From assembly GCF_051014685.1 (NCBI RefSeq), contig NC_135059.1:4092001-4156000 (forward strand): 64,000 nucleotides of DNA, written 5' to 3'. Source of the stretch: Ptiloglossa arizonensis. Lineage: Eukaryota; Arthropoda; Insecta; Hymenoptera; Colletidae. The notes under the pieces were generated by a model that was not told the DNA's origin, searched no databases, and was given only the letters and a program-made list of their open reading frames with translations. Within the stretch, counting starts at the first letter, position 1. Each line of letters begins with the position of its first letter. This document shows positions 1 to 13,700 of this stretch, in pieces. Position numbers and translations under genes: made by a program.

Positions 1-461
1 GCTAAAATTCCAATTCGGTCCGAGAGATCGTCGTCCCCCTCCGATCGGCGAAGATTGCCGCCACGGTCTCGAGTACGACGCTCATCGAGAAAGCATTTTC
101 GCGTTCTCGGGCCGCCGTACTAACGATGCAATGCGAGCAACCTGGACAGCTGAAAGAGGGCAAAACGGCTCGAACGGGGCAGGAAATTGTAGCCACGAGC
201 TCTACGTGCCCCGCCACCAGGCGTAATTTGGCAGCAAATCACTCGAGAAAAGGAAATAGCGATCGTGCGTGCACGATAAAAAGAATTCTACGCGGCAACA
301 TTCTGTTCGACGATAGAGAGGAAAAGGGAAAAAACGCGGTTCAGGTTTCCTCGATGTTTGCGAGCGGTCGCAGCTGCGCGCCGAACCAGTGCGGATCGGT
401 ACTGGTACTCCAATTTCGACACCAATTCGTGTCTTCGAGTATCGACGTGGATGATAACGCG
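1..461. other. No gene recognised; start of window
   Basis: Both strands carry open frames here, but none shows a recognisable domain, and the composition (frequent TCGA/CGAA words) is the same as in the neighbouring non-coding DNA. I see no promoter or RNA gene. Confidence 0.5.
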
Positions 462-905
462 TTCGCGAGTGAACGCGCGGGAAAACGAGATCGAACGATC
501 GAAACGAAAATCGAAACGCGCGGGAAAACGAAATCGAACGATCGAAACGAAAATCGAAACGCGCGGGAAAACGTAATTGAATGATCGAAACGAAAATCGA
601 AACGCGCGGGAAAACGAAATCGAACGATCGAAACGAAAATCGTAACGCGCGGGAAAACGAAATCGAACGATCGAAACGAAAATTCAAACGCGCGGGAAAA
701 CGAAATCGAACGATCGAAACGCGCGGGAAAACGAAATCGAACGATCGAAACGCGCGGGAAAACGAAATCGAACGATCGAAACGCGCGGGAAAACGAAATC
801 GAACGATCGAAACGCGCGGGAAAACGAAATCGAACGATCGAAACGCGCGGGAAAACGAAATCGAACGATCGAAACGCGCGGGAAAACGAAATCGAACGAT
901 CGAAA
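462..905. repeat. Minisatellite, 43-bp then 31-bp units
   Basis: A tandem array built on a unit containing GCGCGGGAAAACGAAATCGA. The left half uses about 43-bp units (starts of the GAAAAC word at 481 and 524 differ by 43). The right half uses about seven 31-bp units that are nearly identical (for example 721 to 752). The two forms differ by a 12-bp segment reading GAAACGAAAATC, so the shorter unit looks like a deletion derivative that then amplified. The long arginine/phenylalanine-rich frames across the array result from its periodicity and are not counted as genes. Confidence 0.9.
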
Positions 906-2741
906 TGCGCGTTGCATCGAGCCGATGCAAATGCAACTGTACGCGATCGTCGAAACGATATTGCGAATGTCTCGTTCGAGTGGACGCGACAGGCTGGAGA
1001 TGACGAGAAACCGTTACAAAATCACTCGTAAACAAGTCTAGCGAAGGAATGGGATAAGATAAATAAATCTGGAGAGAAGATTAAGATAAGTGAGATTTAT
1101 ATTCCAGAGTAGGAATGAATTTCAGCAACACGGACGACCACTTACGCCGCGCGAACCAATAACGCATCTGGTTGTTGGAGAAGAATTATAAAATACGTAT
1201 TTATGAGTTATTGGTAATCGATGGGTTCATATTTTATGGAATTTCGGTTGTTACTTTGCACCATTTCGACTCTCTACCGTCGATCGGTTTTGTTCATTCT
1301 GTAAACGGTTTCTTAATCCGATATTGACTCGTTTTTTAATAGTTTCTCGTTCACAATACGAGAGTACCAGAGTACGAAATATCGTTACGTCGATCAATTG
1401 ATTTTACCAGATTTCTTCGATACTTATTATTTAATAATTGACCGTTTTCCTCGAGATTTATTATTTCGCGATTAACGGATTACTAGCTGTTTACTGGTTT
1501 TTCGGTATTTATTATTTAATAATTTACCGACTCGATCATAATTAAAATTGCAATCGTTTCATGATTAACGAGTTCATCCTGACCGGTGATTACTCGTATT
1601 ATCCATCGATCATAATTACCGTTTACTCGGTAACCATAATTATTAATCACTCGAACGTAACGTCGACAATCGTAATCGTTAATCATTATAGAGATAATAA
1701 TTTCCCTTATACTTTCAATTACGCATGAATCCGCACTTCGATTTGCATACGATTCTTGCAATTTCAACGTTAACGTTCTCCGCAAACGTTCTTCTCCTCG
1801 TCCGCATCGTTGAACAAATAGTTTCCAATCTTTCGACGATCGTTTCGAAACAACGTTCCACAAACGAACCAACTTATCGTTCGACCAAATATAACAACAT
1901 AATCAATACAAACAACATATCAATATAGACTATCGGTACGATAATTTATATATACTAACAATCTAGATAAAGTATTTCAACAGTTATCGCAAAAGTACAC
2001 CAACCTGTGATTTTCATCGTTTGCGAGAATTGGACTCTTTTCGACGCAAAAATGGAAAATTTTGAAGCTTGTAACGTAGAAAGAATAACACAATATCGAA
2101 CTTCGAACAAACATTGGATGACGTTTAAGAAGATATAATAATATCGAAGAGAAACAAGATCGTACCGACCAGTTTGTTCAACGAAGCGGGCTACCGGACG
2201 GTCCGTGGAGTAACGCGATCCGAAAATAAAATAAAATAATGTTTGATTTCGCGCGCGACAATAGAAGCTTGTTCGATGGTCTACTTCGAGAGCTGTGCGC
2301 GTTGCGAGAATCTCGAGGATCTTCGAGCGCGCGGAGGTTTTCGAATACTTGGCAGCGAGCAATTCCGAGATAATTAGCTCGGACGTACGAGGGTCGTTTT
2401 ACGGAAATCGTCGAACGATCGACGAGACGGGCAGGGACCACGTTTGCGATTCCGCGTCGGTTCTCTGGGATGCAATCACGATCGGCGAGCGCGATCGTGC
2501 AAAAAACCACCTCGTACCGAACGAGGAAGCTCGATGCCGAGCTAATTGATCGGGAACGAGCGTGCCGTTAATGACGATCATCTGGGGTGTCGGAAGCACG
2601 TGATTTCGATGCTCGGAGCGATTCCGCGGCAAGTGAGAGATTTCGATCCCGGCCGCAACACGTGGCATTATCCGCGAATGGTAATAACTGGTTCGCCGCT
2701 ACTGGACGTTAATTCGTCTTCCTCGTAGGGGCGAGTTTACG
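906..2741. other. Non-coding, no gene recognised
   Basis: The DNA is AT-rich from about 1,200 to 2,150 and CpG-rich elsewhere. Open frames are short and have no recognisable domain. I see no structured RNA, mobile element end or array. Confidence 0.5.
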
Positions 2742-2967
2742 TTGCTCGTCGTCGTTGTCGTCGTTGTCGTCGTTGTCGTCGTTGTCGCCGTCTTTGTCGT
2801 CGTCGTCGTCGTCGTCGTTGTCGTCGTTGTCGTCGTTGTCTTCGTTGTCTTCGTTGTCTTCGTTGTCTTCGTTGTCTTCGTTGTCGTCGTTGTCCTTGTT
2901 GTCGTCTTTGTCGTCTTTGTCTTCGTTGTCTTCGTTGTCTTCGTCGTCGTCGTCGTCGTTGTTGTTG

Positions 2968-2999
<32 letters not shown>

Positions 3000-3128
3000 G
3001 TCGTCGTCGTCGTTGTCGTCGTCATTGTTGTCGTTGTCGTCGTTGTCGTCGTCATTGTTGTCGTTGTCGTCGTTGTCGTCGTCGTTGTCGTTGTCGTTGT
3101 CGTCGTCATTGTCGTCGTTGTCGTCGTT

Positions 3129-3208
<80 letters not shown>

Positions 3209-3275
3209 CGTCATTGTCGTCATTGTCGTCATTGTCGTCGCTGTCGTTGTCGTTGTCGTTGTCGTCGCCGTCGTT

Positions 3276-3306
<31 letters not shown>

Positions 3307-3310
3307 CCAC
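2742..3310. repeat. Large GTC/GTT trinucleotide-hexanucleotide microsatellite
   Basis: About 570 bp composed almost only of GTC and GTT triplets (GTCGTT, GTCTTC and GTCATT variants). All three frames on each strand stay open for this reason, giving poly-Val, poly-Ser/Leu and poly-Thr translations. No coding start, splice signal or flanking domain supports a protein. Confidence 0.95.
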
Positions 3311-6300
3311 GGTTTTTAGTTTAAAGCGGCTCCTCGTCGCGCGACGATATTATATCAGGATGTGTGCGCACGACAAACGCATCGCGCAAATATTCGTATC
3401 GCGATACGGAAGAAGCGGTTTACACTTATGTTCGCTGCTAATATTAAAGCGAAGCATACGTAACGACTATCGCTATTTACCGTGAGTCAGTCGTTCGAAT
3501 AACTCGCGTTATCTCGCCAAACGATACACGCGTACGGTGCAAGTCTCCTCTCGTTGCTGCAAACAAAACAATTTTCACGACTTCCAAATAACGACGGGAC
3601 ACGATACGGCCACAATTACCCGATAACCACCGAGTCTTTCATCGTACGAGCGCATTTGTCGCGCGAAACAAACACCGACTACGCGCAATTAACGCGAGTG
3701 TTCGCAGTTTATCCCCTCGGCTTGCATCATTTTCGCGCTGGGAACAGGTCTTTCCAGGGGGCGAAACTTTGCATGGTACTCGTTTATTTATTACGATCCT
3801 CGTGTAATTATATCGTAGCATCGGCTCGTTTAACAATATTATCGTTATCGTATGGATTACCCTCGTTGGACGCGTTCCTTGAATAATTGCGCGGATAAAA
3901 TACGACGCGCAATATTGCGTTTACGCGATTGACGGGTTACGGGAACGGCTCTGAAACATCTCTTAGCGAATCGTGGCCTGGATTTATCGCCGATCGACGA
4001 TCATCCATCGAAATATTCTTCGATAGGATTTGCAAGCGGATATTCCTATCGTCCGTCGATATCTTAAGCCGTCGATCCGATAATTTGAATCGAAAATTGA
4101 GGTTTTTTTTTCCCGCGAAGGAAAAATTGTATGAAATAGAGATTAGCGAACGTGGATCTTATTTAATACAGTTCACATAGAGATACATGTTATTTGTCCG
4201 AAACAAATTTTGTCTCGACCACGTGCGCAGTTTCGGGCGAATCGTCGAAACGCGAAGAAAAAGATTATTAATCTGGGCTAGTTTATCCATCGAAGGAACT
4301 TTCGTGGAAAAAACCCAGTAAAAAGTAGTCCTCTTTCCTCGTTACCGATTCGCGATACACAGCCAACTCCCCAATAAGTCGCTTAATTTCCCGGGGCGTT
4401 CACCTTTCATTACCTGGTTTCCTTTTTTTGCACGTCGACGTCGAGTTCCTACCCGTTCTTAGGTGTGTCCAATGCGCATTCTTCCTTCTCCTACTGTCCA
4501 CACATGGATCGACGAATCCTTGCAATTTTTCAGCGAATCGCTTTGCGATGGACTCGCTGTTCAACTCTATACGATTCGATCAATTCTAAAATTTCGCGAA
4601 TATAATTTTCAGCCACGCGTTCTCGAGACCGGTCGTTTCGAAATACTTGATTTTTCCATCTAAAAATGTTTCCTCCTTCTGGGACGATTGTTCAACGGAT
4701 ACAGGACACTTAACCAACAATCGTCGCTGACATTTTCTCCGCGAGGAAAATGGATTCTATACGAACAGAACGTTTCGAGCCGACACCGAAAATTACGTGA
4801 AAGTTACTGGAAAAATTAACGAGTCGCGATTATGGTACCTTTGTCTCTGAGCAAATAACGTCGAGAGAAACAACGTACTTTTCTCGTGCAAAGAATACGT
4901 AGTACACTTTTTTTTTAATTTTCGCGTTATTTTTTCCCAAAGACTGTCGACCTCTTGGTTCTCCCAAACGGAGAGCTTGGAGCGTACGGTACGCGAAAAG
5001 AAATCCGCTCGTGCCGCTTCTACCAGCGTTCCTTGCACAGGGAATCCGTTTTCGTCGCGGTGAAAAATGTCCGTGTACGGGAATCTTATATTTCTCGATC
5101 ATTAGACGACGCGCAAAAGTAAGGAGAAGCCAACGAACGCAGAAGCGGCTAAGTTCGTTCATTTGAATTCGACGCATCTCCGGTTGCACTGGACGCATGC
5201 ATGCCGCATGCGTGCGTGCCTGCACGCGGTATCATGGCGCATACGAAGCACCGAATTAACATAACGCGCGCGCGCGCGAGCGAGCGAGCGAGCGAACCAG
5301 CCTCGAACTGCTCTCGCGCAAGTGTCCGAGCGACACCCGTCTATTCGAATGCTACGAATATAGCTTGCCACTGATTGATAGTCGATAGTAAATAGCAGTG
5401 GCGAAACGGACGCGGACGGACGTACGAACGGTTATATGCGGCTTGTGGCGTCGCGTCGCGTCGCGTCGCGTCGCACGACGTTATCCAACGACGAGGAGCG
5501 TCGTCTTGCATTTTCGATCGTACGATTCGAGGATTATGAGTTTTTAGGCGCCACCGGTCGGGCGAATACGCGCTCCGTGCGGCGACACTTGGACGCCCCG
5601 TGTAAGAAATTAATTCTTGAAATAGCCAATGGCTGCGATCGAAACAACCAGGGTTTCCGAACGGGGGAACCGTGCGATAAATCCGATCTTGCGAGAGGAA
5701 ATTTAAAGAAAAAAAAATACAAAGTAGAGAAAAGTAAGAACGAAAAGGAAAGAAACAAAGCAGAGGAAAGTAAGAATGAAAAGAAGAAAAGAAACAATTC
5801 GAGGGATCGCGAGGGAGCGAAAGGAAGTGTCGCGTAACGGGGTCGGCGCGGATTTCCAGAAGATTGAAAGCTTCCGGAACGGTTCTGTTCCAGGTAGGTA
5901 TAATCGAATCTAAATTACATCATCGAACGCCGCCGTTATTGGCACATGCGCGAGCGTACAACCGCGCACGGTATTATCCTAGGAAAACAGGAAGGATTAA
6001 TTGAATTTAAGCGTCGCCCGAGGCTGGACTTACATCTTATCGCGGAGGATTAAAACGTAGACGGTGACTCGCGGCACGATATGCCTTGCATTTATGATGA
6101 GACCAACGCGGGAATTATGGCCGTTTGGCGCCATTGGTGAAAAAAGGAAACAGAGAAGGGCGATGTGAAAAAAAAGGGAGAAGAGAGAAAAAAAAAAGGA
6201 ATACGGTATTCGTTACGCGGCCGTCTAGCGACGCCTGAGAAGTTTTAACCACGCCCGATCGATGCGCCTTGATAAAATTTCATCGCAGAAGGACACCGCG

Positions 6301-7066
6301 ATCGTACGTACCCGACGTTCGCCTTCCTTTTTGCATATACCTTAATGCATTGTCGCCGCATATTTCAGTTGTGTTTGTTGAAACGATTGCGGATTCGTGT
6401 GGGTTGCGAGCGAGCGCGAGCGTTTGTCGCGTATCGTTCGACGGTACGCACGGACGCCCGTCCTTTTCGTTGTGTGCACGCGCGTCGGACATCGCGCTGT
6501 CAGAGGTGCACTGCTACCATTGTTGAATTACAACAAGTCCGATCGTACGGGACACGCGTTTCAAGCAGCCGAGTTATATTTGTCCCTCGAGCCACTATTT
6601 TTCCAATAGCCTTCTCCCCGCCCTCCTCCCCCGCGTCACCGTGTTCCGCGCGTACGTGCGCGCGGCAAGGCTAACCAAACGTCTACCAACGGAATAACTT
6701 CGAACCGGAACTTTCTAGGGAGAACATCGACTCTCGGCAACGAGATACGTTTTAACGGATCGCTAATGACGTCCGGGTATCATTACGTCGCACACGTGTT
6801 GGCGAGAACCCGTGGCTCTTGGAATTCCGATACCCACCCCGAATCGAGCTTAGGGTACCCGAGCAGACAAAACGGAGGCGATACCTCTGGTGGTAAGAAA
6901 CTTTTCGTACCCATTCCGCATCGATTTCCCGGTTTAACCGTTGGGTTATTTTGCCAGTGTTTCTGTTTTTTTTTTCTTTTTTTTTTTATAATTGGATACG
7001 AATAACAGATAGACAGAAGGAGATGGGAGATCAAAGGGTGCTCCAAACTTGAAGTTGTGAGATATA
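3311..7066. other. Non-coding, no gene recognised; simple repeats near 5.27 and 5.45 kb
   Basis: Contains a GCGC/GAGC run at about 5,262-5,292 and five copies of GTCGC at about 5,450-5,475. The rest is CpG-rich unique sequence with A-rich patches near 5,700-5,800 and 6,160-6,200. No translated frame resembles a known protein. Confidence 0.5.
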
Positions 7067-7535
7067 TTGTGGATCAAAAAAAAATTTGTACAGTATGTTA
7101 TGAGGAAATTCTTCTAATTTACAAGTCGGATTTTAACGAAAGTTTGCGCGCATATAAAGCATACGGAGCGGTATACGATACAATTTTTGTCGACAAAAGA
7201 TGTTTTCGAGAAGATCAAATTAAAAGCCTAAGATTCAATATTTCTTCATTGTTTTAATACGATTGTTTTGGGGGACTTTTTTTGTAGTTGAAAAAAAACA
7301 ATTTTTTGTAAGAAAATTTTTGTTGCATCGATTACGAAGTTACGAAGAAAATGAAAGCCGCTGCAAGCTCTTCGATCGTCTGAAATCGGTTGAAATTTAG
7401 TGTGAAATGGAGCAACACTTTTCATACGAACCATGTTCAGCTTTTAATGCTCTATCATTCTGTTTTACAGATAAAGTTTTACAGGTAAGAAGAATCTCCT
7501 TATAATACACTGTGCAAATATTTCTCGAAGATTGA
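7067..7535 (+). mobile_element. Tc1/mariner-like MITE, second copy (degenerate)
   Basis: The left end starts after TA with TTGTGGATCAAAAAAAAATT and runs through segments that match the element at 37,874-38,448: GAGGAAATTC near 7,100, TTTTTGTCGACAAAAGAT near 7,185, GTAAGAAAATTTTTGTTGCA near 7,308. The right end matches the other arm of that element (ATGTTCAGC near 7,434, TTACAGGTAAGA near 7,480, TGCAAATA near 7,514). The terminal repeats are more decayed and part of the interior is missing, so the right boundary is good to about 10 bp. No transposase frame is present. Confidence 0.7.
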
Positions 7536-7569
7536 TACGATTTTCAATATCTTCTCGAACAAGTATTTT

Positions 7570-7780
7570 GTTCGTTTAGCACTACAACTACCAAAAGGGT
7601 CAATTTGACTTGATTCAAATTTTTTTTTTAATTACTCAATCATTAACAATGTCTTTGCCTACAATATTCATAGAAAATTATCAAAGCAGGCCACTAATTA
7701 CATTCGTAAATTAATTTGCCTTTTCCCCATCTAATTTCGAAGATACACATGCAGTCTGATGCAAATAGTAATACGTTCAT
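7570..7780 (+). mobile_element. piggyBac-like element fragment (candidate)
   Basis: From about 7,576 the sequence reads TTTAGCACTACAACTACC, then AAAGGGTCAATTTGACTTGA. It aligns by eye for about 200 bp with 31,238-31,420 (shared blocks: ACTACCAAA, GGTCAATT, TTCAAATTT, ATTAACRRTGTCTTTG, TTCGAAGATACA/C). A start of the TTAACNCTAGAACTACC type followed by a GGTCAA tract resembles ends of piggyBac-related repeats. The family assignment is inferred. Confidence 0.4.
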
Positions 7781-10700
7781 CGCCGATAATATTAAATGCA
7801 CTTTAGCATCCACAAAGTCTAGAAACAATCTCCAGGGTGTACAAAGGAACAGTTAAATTTGTCTAAAGTGTTATCCGAAACACTCTTCCGAAAGTTAACC
7901 TTCGAAAGATAACATTATTACCATTTGCTGATACAAGGGCGACTCGACGCGATCCTTCAAATTGCTCTTAATTAATTCTGTTCGCGTAGAGGAAAATATA
8001 CTTTAAATATATAATATCGATATTTCTCGGTTGATTGGTAATGAATATCCGCAGCGATAATCGGCATTCTCGTTTCGTAATTCAAACTAAACGGCACCTT
8101 TCGTCCCGCGAACATCGAACGTTCGCAATGACTCTCGATATAACTATTATTATTGCGCGTTTATTACGCAAATTAGAAAGCGCGCGCGTTATCCCCCGGT
8201 GAAATTACATAATTTTGCAGAGAGGCGATCTGCGCGGTCGACGGCGCTTTTGAAGCGGACTGGTACCGCTACGTCACTGGCGTCTTGAATCGTTTACACG
8301 GATTACGCGTTTCGGTGCGACGAATTGGGCGAGGCGATACGCGATAACGAATCGAGCCGTTTTTTCGCGTGGTTCGCGGTGAAGAACCCGATCGGGTTTT
8401 GCGCGACCACGCAGGACACTCGGAACGCCTCGTCGATCGAGCGATTATAAAGTGTCCGCGGTACACCGAGTTCCGTGGCGACTTTGCACGATCGTTGAAC
8501 GAGTATTATAAAGTATCCGGCGAAAGTATCGTTACCGGTGTGCGCGGGCGATACTCGTTCTTCGTTCGTGGAACCGCGATTTCGAATCCAAAGCGACGAA
8601 CAACGGTCGAGCTTTGATCAACGATCCTCTATATTTAATTAATAATGGAAGAGAGTCGACCGGGGTGAAAAAAAAGAAGAAGAGAAAAAACAACGAACGG
8701 AGTAGCAGGCATGAATTATCGCGCGCAAGCTCCGACCATAAATAAACCTTCCGCGAATAAAACTTTCTACTTCTCGTCCCCGTAGATTTATGGCCGCGAA
8801 ACGCAAGGGTGCCCGAGGCCCAATTAATCGGTCGTTATTTTTAATACGAATCGACGTTAATTGCGCGCTGCCCCCTCGCGTTGATTTCGTCCAATCGCGG
8901 TCGTTTCGCGGTAGGTAGAGGTGGCCACTGAACGGTGCCGATTCGCGACTGGTTTTTATCGCGCGTACAACCCGATCGAATTTAATTTAAGGATTCGATA
9001 CGAAACGACAGCGCACTCGACGCCCGTAAATAACGCCTCGGGCCCCGATTCGGGCCCAGATACCGCGACGGTACGTGGGTGGCGCGTATGGAGCGCGAGG
9101 GGCGCCAAGAAAAATATCTCAACTTTTAGCCACAACGCGGCACCGTAACACCGTGCGTCGACTGGAACACGATGCACGTAACAATATCCGAAGCTACGCG
9201 CGACAACCGTCACTTCCGTGTACGAGATACGAAACGCAAGATAGCGAGCGAAGCGCTTTTGCGGTCTGGGTTAGCTCCGTTCCGAAGAAACGACGCCCGA
9301 AAAAGTCTCCACGATGTTGGAACGTTTTTCGCTCGAACGCGTCGGGTCATTTTCGACCCGTCTATTCTTTCCAATCGAAGCTCTTACGACAAACGCAAAA
9401 CACGGTACTCTTTCGTTTCTCGATTCTTCTCGTTGTATTGCAAACTCGAAAACACAAATTTTATACACTCCTTGAAACCCAAGAACGCGAGAGCACCGTT
9501 TTCTGGGATCGTCCATCGAGAAACATTTCTTTCGAGAATAATTCGCGTCCAAGCGCGTTCTACGAAAAGACTCGTACAACGGTGGATCGTTTTATCGTTC
9601 GTTGCGAAGAGAGATGGATTTTTCGCGATAACTCAAGTGCGTACGAAAGTGTACGATAAGTTGGTAAAATTGTATCTCGTCTTCGTTTCGCTTTCTCGCG
9701 AAGCTCGCCTCCAGCCTTTCGAACGGTTCGCCGCGCGAATAGTTGAACGAGTAAATATTCCGCGAGAATCGTGTCTCGCAGCTGCAAAGAATACCTTTGA
9801 GCGACGTACTCGATCTCCGTTCTCGTTCGGTGTAATTGGACGCGAATAGGAAATTCCGATCGATAAACTTTTTGAAAAATTCTCCTCGTTAAACGTTAAC
9901 GATAGTTTCCATCCCAGATGAACGTACGAGTACGTACGTTCGGATACGAGTACTTGGAACGGATTTTAAAACGGAGCGTTAAATTGTGTTTCAGATAGAA
10001 ATAATACTGCAACCGATACGAGCCTACTGGACGTTCAGTTTCGGGAAACCTATGCACCCTTCGCCTCGCGTTAAAACAAGACCCACCGGTGCACCCACAC
10101 GCGTTCACACGGAGCGTATTCGCGTACGGCGTGTATTACGCGGGCAAGACAAAGAGGCATAGACTCGTCACGCACGCATGCACATTTGTGTGGCCGACAG
10201 GCGCCACCGTGCCATTTCTGTGTGGCGAGCAGGCGTCTGCGTGCGTACATGCGTGCGTGAGTGCGCGAGTGCGTGAGTGCACGCGCGGACGTAACACCAG
10301 CTGCAACTCGGTCGAGTGTGAACACGTGAAACACCGGCTGCACTCGCGTGTGCGTGCATGCGTTACGTTTGTCGGTGGCGCGCGGATGAGCTCGCATTTT
10401 TCGACGCGGTCTCGTCCCGCTCGAAACAGAAACTCTCCGCGCGACGTCTTAAACGTTTCTCGATTTTACGGTGGGAACAACGCCGCTTTGGAAACTTTTA
10501 CGACGATGACCCAATTTTTTTTTTTAAAACAAAACTTTCGTCCTATTCTAGATCAGAGCAGAGACTCGCGGAACGGTTCTCGACTTTTCGCGAAAGAGAG
10601 AGTTTACGTGGAAACTCGCGATACGTTTTGGGCCACCTCGATCGGGAAATATTTCGAGCGCAATTTTTCGTACAAATTCCTAAAATGGAAAGTTTACGCG

Positions 10701-13700
10701 GTAGCTAATTACGTATTCGGTGGTATTTCGACGAGAATGAAAAACATACGAGAAATTCTATCAGCGAATACGAGTTTTCTCATCCGGAGCAAAGATCGAT
10801 TTACTCGTGCGCAAATTGTAGCGTAAGAGTAAATTTTTTCGAGCGTCGCGCGATGAAATGAATCGAGTCGAAAGGGGGTGCCTCGATTGAAAATTGTATT
10901 TAGGAGCTGGTAACCCTAGATCAAACTGCGTTCTCGATGTAACACAGGATCGTGCGTTACGACTTTGGATCGAGTAATCCTCTTTCTCCACTCCTTACAG
11001 TCGTACGGTTAAATCGCAGGCCTTGTTTCCCTATACATCCTCGCGATAATACGGTTCCCTTCCTACGGAAATACACGTTTCTTCGACCTGCTCTACATTC
11101 GAAAGCGTCGCCAGATCTTTTATCGTTCGACGGTTCGTTCGACTTTTTTCCAGTCTGGATTTGTTTTGCCTCGTTTCGTGTCGCGAGCATTGCTTCGAGA
11201 CGAGATTCCAAAGCCGTACCTCGCCTGTACGCGTTACGAAAATAACGTATCGCGACAGATCGTTAAAAACTCGAACGCCATCGACCATCGACGATCCGTC
11301 CACCGATCTGGAGACGGATCCACGGAATGTTGTCTCTTGCGATATTATTTGCACGTTTGCCAATCTGTCCGCCGAAACGATGTTTTTATTCGGGATAGTC
11401 GTCGCCCTAGGGAGCTGGATCTCGAATCGGGACGCCGGTTAAACGACCGCGCGATTTTCCCTATCGTTGGTCTCGTATCGTAACGTCGTGTAACGTTCGA
11501 TGGCTTTCACCGAAACTGACGATCGCCAGTCTGGGTGATTCGAGACGAATGAGTCGTATCGTAAAATCGATCTCGAGTCGCTTCTATCGAACTATCGCAA
11601 TTCCGTGACGCGTTTAGCATCGAAATCGGATAAAAGCGAGACGAGAACCCGTTCGGAGCGTTGCGCAATTCCCGTCGAAATATTTTCGTTATTCAACGTG
11701 TAGCGAACGACGATGGCGCCCGTTACTCCGACGACGCGCATTGTGCGCGTTGGTCTCCACGATGGGTCGAGAGACGCGAGTTCTCGATAACTCGAGCGGC
11801 GCCGATCGGGACGACGATTCCGGGAATCGCGCGAAACTTTCTAATCTGCGTGAACTATAAATATAAAATTCTGCACGACGACCAGTTCTTCCTCGAACCG
11901 GAAGATCGACGTACTCGCCGGATAAACGGTCGTATTTGTCGGACGCGTTGGATTAACGGCTTCTTCTCCTGCGATCGTCGAGCGGATCGAGGAACGGTGG
12001 GGAGGAGAAGGTGGTTTTCTTTTTGCTTTTTTTTCTTTTCAACCAGGCCGAAGAATGCGACGCACCGCGCGTCCGAGAAACTATAACGCCGGTGAAATGG
12101 TTCCGTGAACCGAATCCCATCCCCGTTTACATAGGATTCGTGCGCGGCGCATAAACGCGATCTATGTGCGCGGTAGACATTCCGGGAGGATCTGGCACAC
12201 GAGGAATCGTGTACAACGAACCGAGGAGTTTCGGTTGTACTCTCCTAGCCACGCTGGACCGTGGAAAACGAGCAGATAATTCCGCGATTCGTTAAGAAAA
12301 AAAAAAAAATTGATTTTTGGAGACCGAACCGCTCGTTCCTCGACGATAAACTCGTACCGGCTACCTTGAATCTCTCGATGCGCGGAGCGGTTCGAAATAA
12401 TCGCGAACGACACCGTAAGGTAAAAATAATACTTGTCCCGGATTTTTGGAACAACGGATACACGCGAGACTTCGAAATCCAAGGACAATTGAATTACGTC
12501 CACTTGTTTAAGCACGACGTGCGAACATACGTAACATTTTTTCTTCCAGGAACTTTGAACTTAATCGCGTTCGTTCTTCCACACCAGATATTTCTTTTCT
12601 TTTGCGTAACGCGCATAATTAATTTCAAGTTTTCCCAGCGAGTAGGAGGTGGAGTTACTTATAACGCGTAATGCTAATTATGTTTTTGCACCGACTCGAG
12701 TTCTATTTTAAGTACTTGCAGATTTTCCTCCCGATGCTTTAATCGGAGTTACTCCTACGTTGCTAAAAAATTCGCAAGTACATTGTTATTGCTTTTTTCT
12801 TGTACGAAATAAGATTTCTTGCATTTTATTCCTCGTAAACTCGTATCTATATTTACAAAACGTATCGTTCTCTGCGCGATATTATCTTATGCCTCCACCG
12901 AGGAAGATCGTGGTAAACCGGTCGGAAATTAAAAATCTTCGAAGAGCAAAATGTTGAAAAATAACCGTGTACGCGTTGCGAGAAAACAATGATTACTTTT
13001 ACTTTTGAATACGCGTAATGAGTAAATTTGTCCTCAAAAGTTCAACCCGTGAGTCGACGTAGGGTCCGTCGAACTCGTAATTTTGTAAAACTTGAATCAC
13101 GAATAAATAAATACCACTTTTTCTTTATCATAGTCGCGCGAAAGATTTTTCACTGGCATCTCGCCCCTTTGTACGTTCTATTTTCAACGAATGTTTAATC
13201 AATGCGCGCAATATAAGCGTTAAATGGGAAAAGAAAAATAAACAGGGCGTTCGATTTTTGTTTACTCGATTTAAAAATAGTAAATCCGAGGCCCGCGGTG
13301 CACTTCCCAGTGGGGGTCCGGTGGGCCCCTGCGCGCACCTACTCGACGATTAAGATCGAAACGAATTCCCCGGTAGGTTTTCCAAACGATTCTCCGCCTA
13401 TCGAGAAGCGTAGATCGTCCGTCCCCTCGTAGCAGAGATCTATTTAAACTCGGTGCGTGCAAAGACTCGTTCGACCTTGTCCCAGTTGTCTTTACGTTCC
13501 CAATAAGGGTAACGGTCGGGACCGTCGAAAAATGCGCGTCCCAGCGTTGCTCGTAACGATACGCGGCGACCCGCGTGCATCGCACGATGCACAGAGACTG
13601 GCGGTATACTCGCGTAAACGAGGACCGCGCAGCCAGACAAGCGTGTCGGAAGGTACCTATCGTGCACATACCCATTATATTATGTACTCCGCTATCCGCG

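Noticed and set aside
202..1035. Minus-strand 277-codon frame rich in RFRFPARFDRS repeats
   Set aside because: It is a translation of the 31/43-bp minisatellite.
2699..3324. Poly-Thr, poly-Val and Ser/Leu-rich open frames of about 190-250 codons
   Set aside because: They arise in every frame from the GTC/GTT repeat; no start context, domain or splice support.
9172..10826. Plus-strand frames of 225 and 245 codons
   Set aside because: No domain or conserved motif; composition like the flanks; CpG-rich DNA here has few stop codons by chance.
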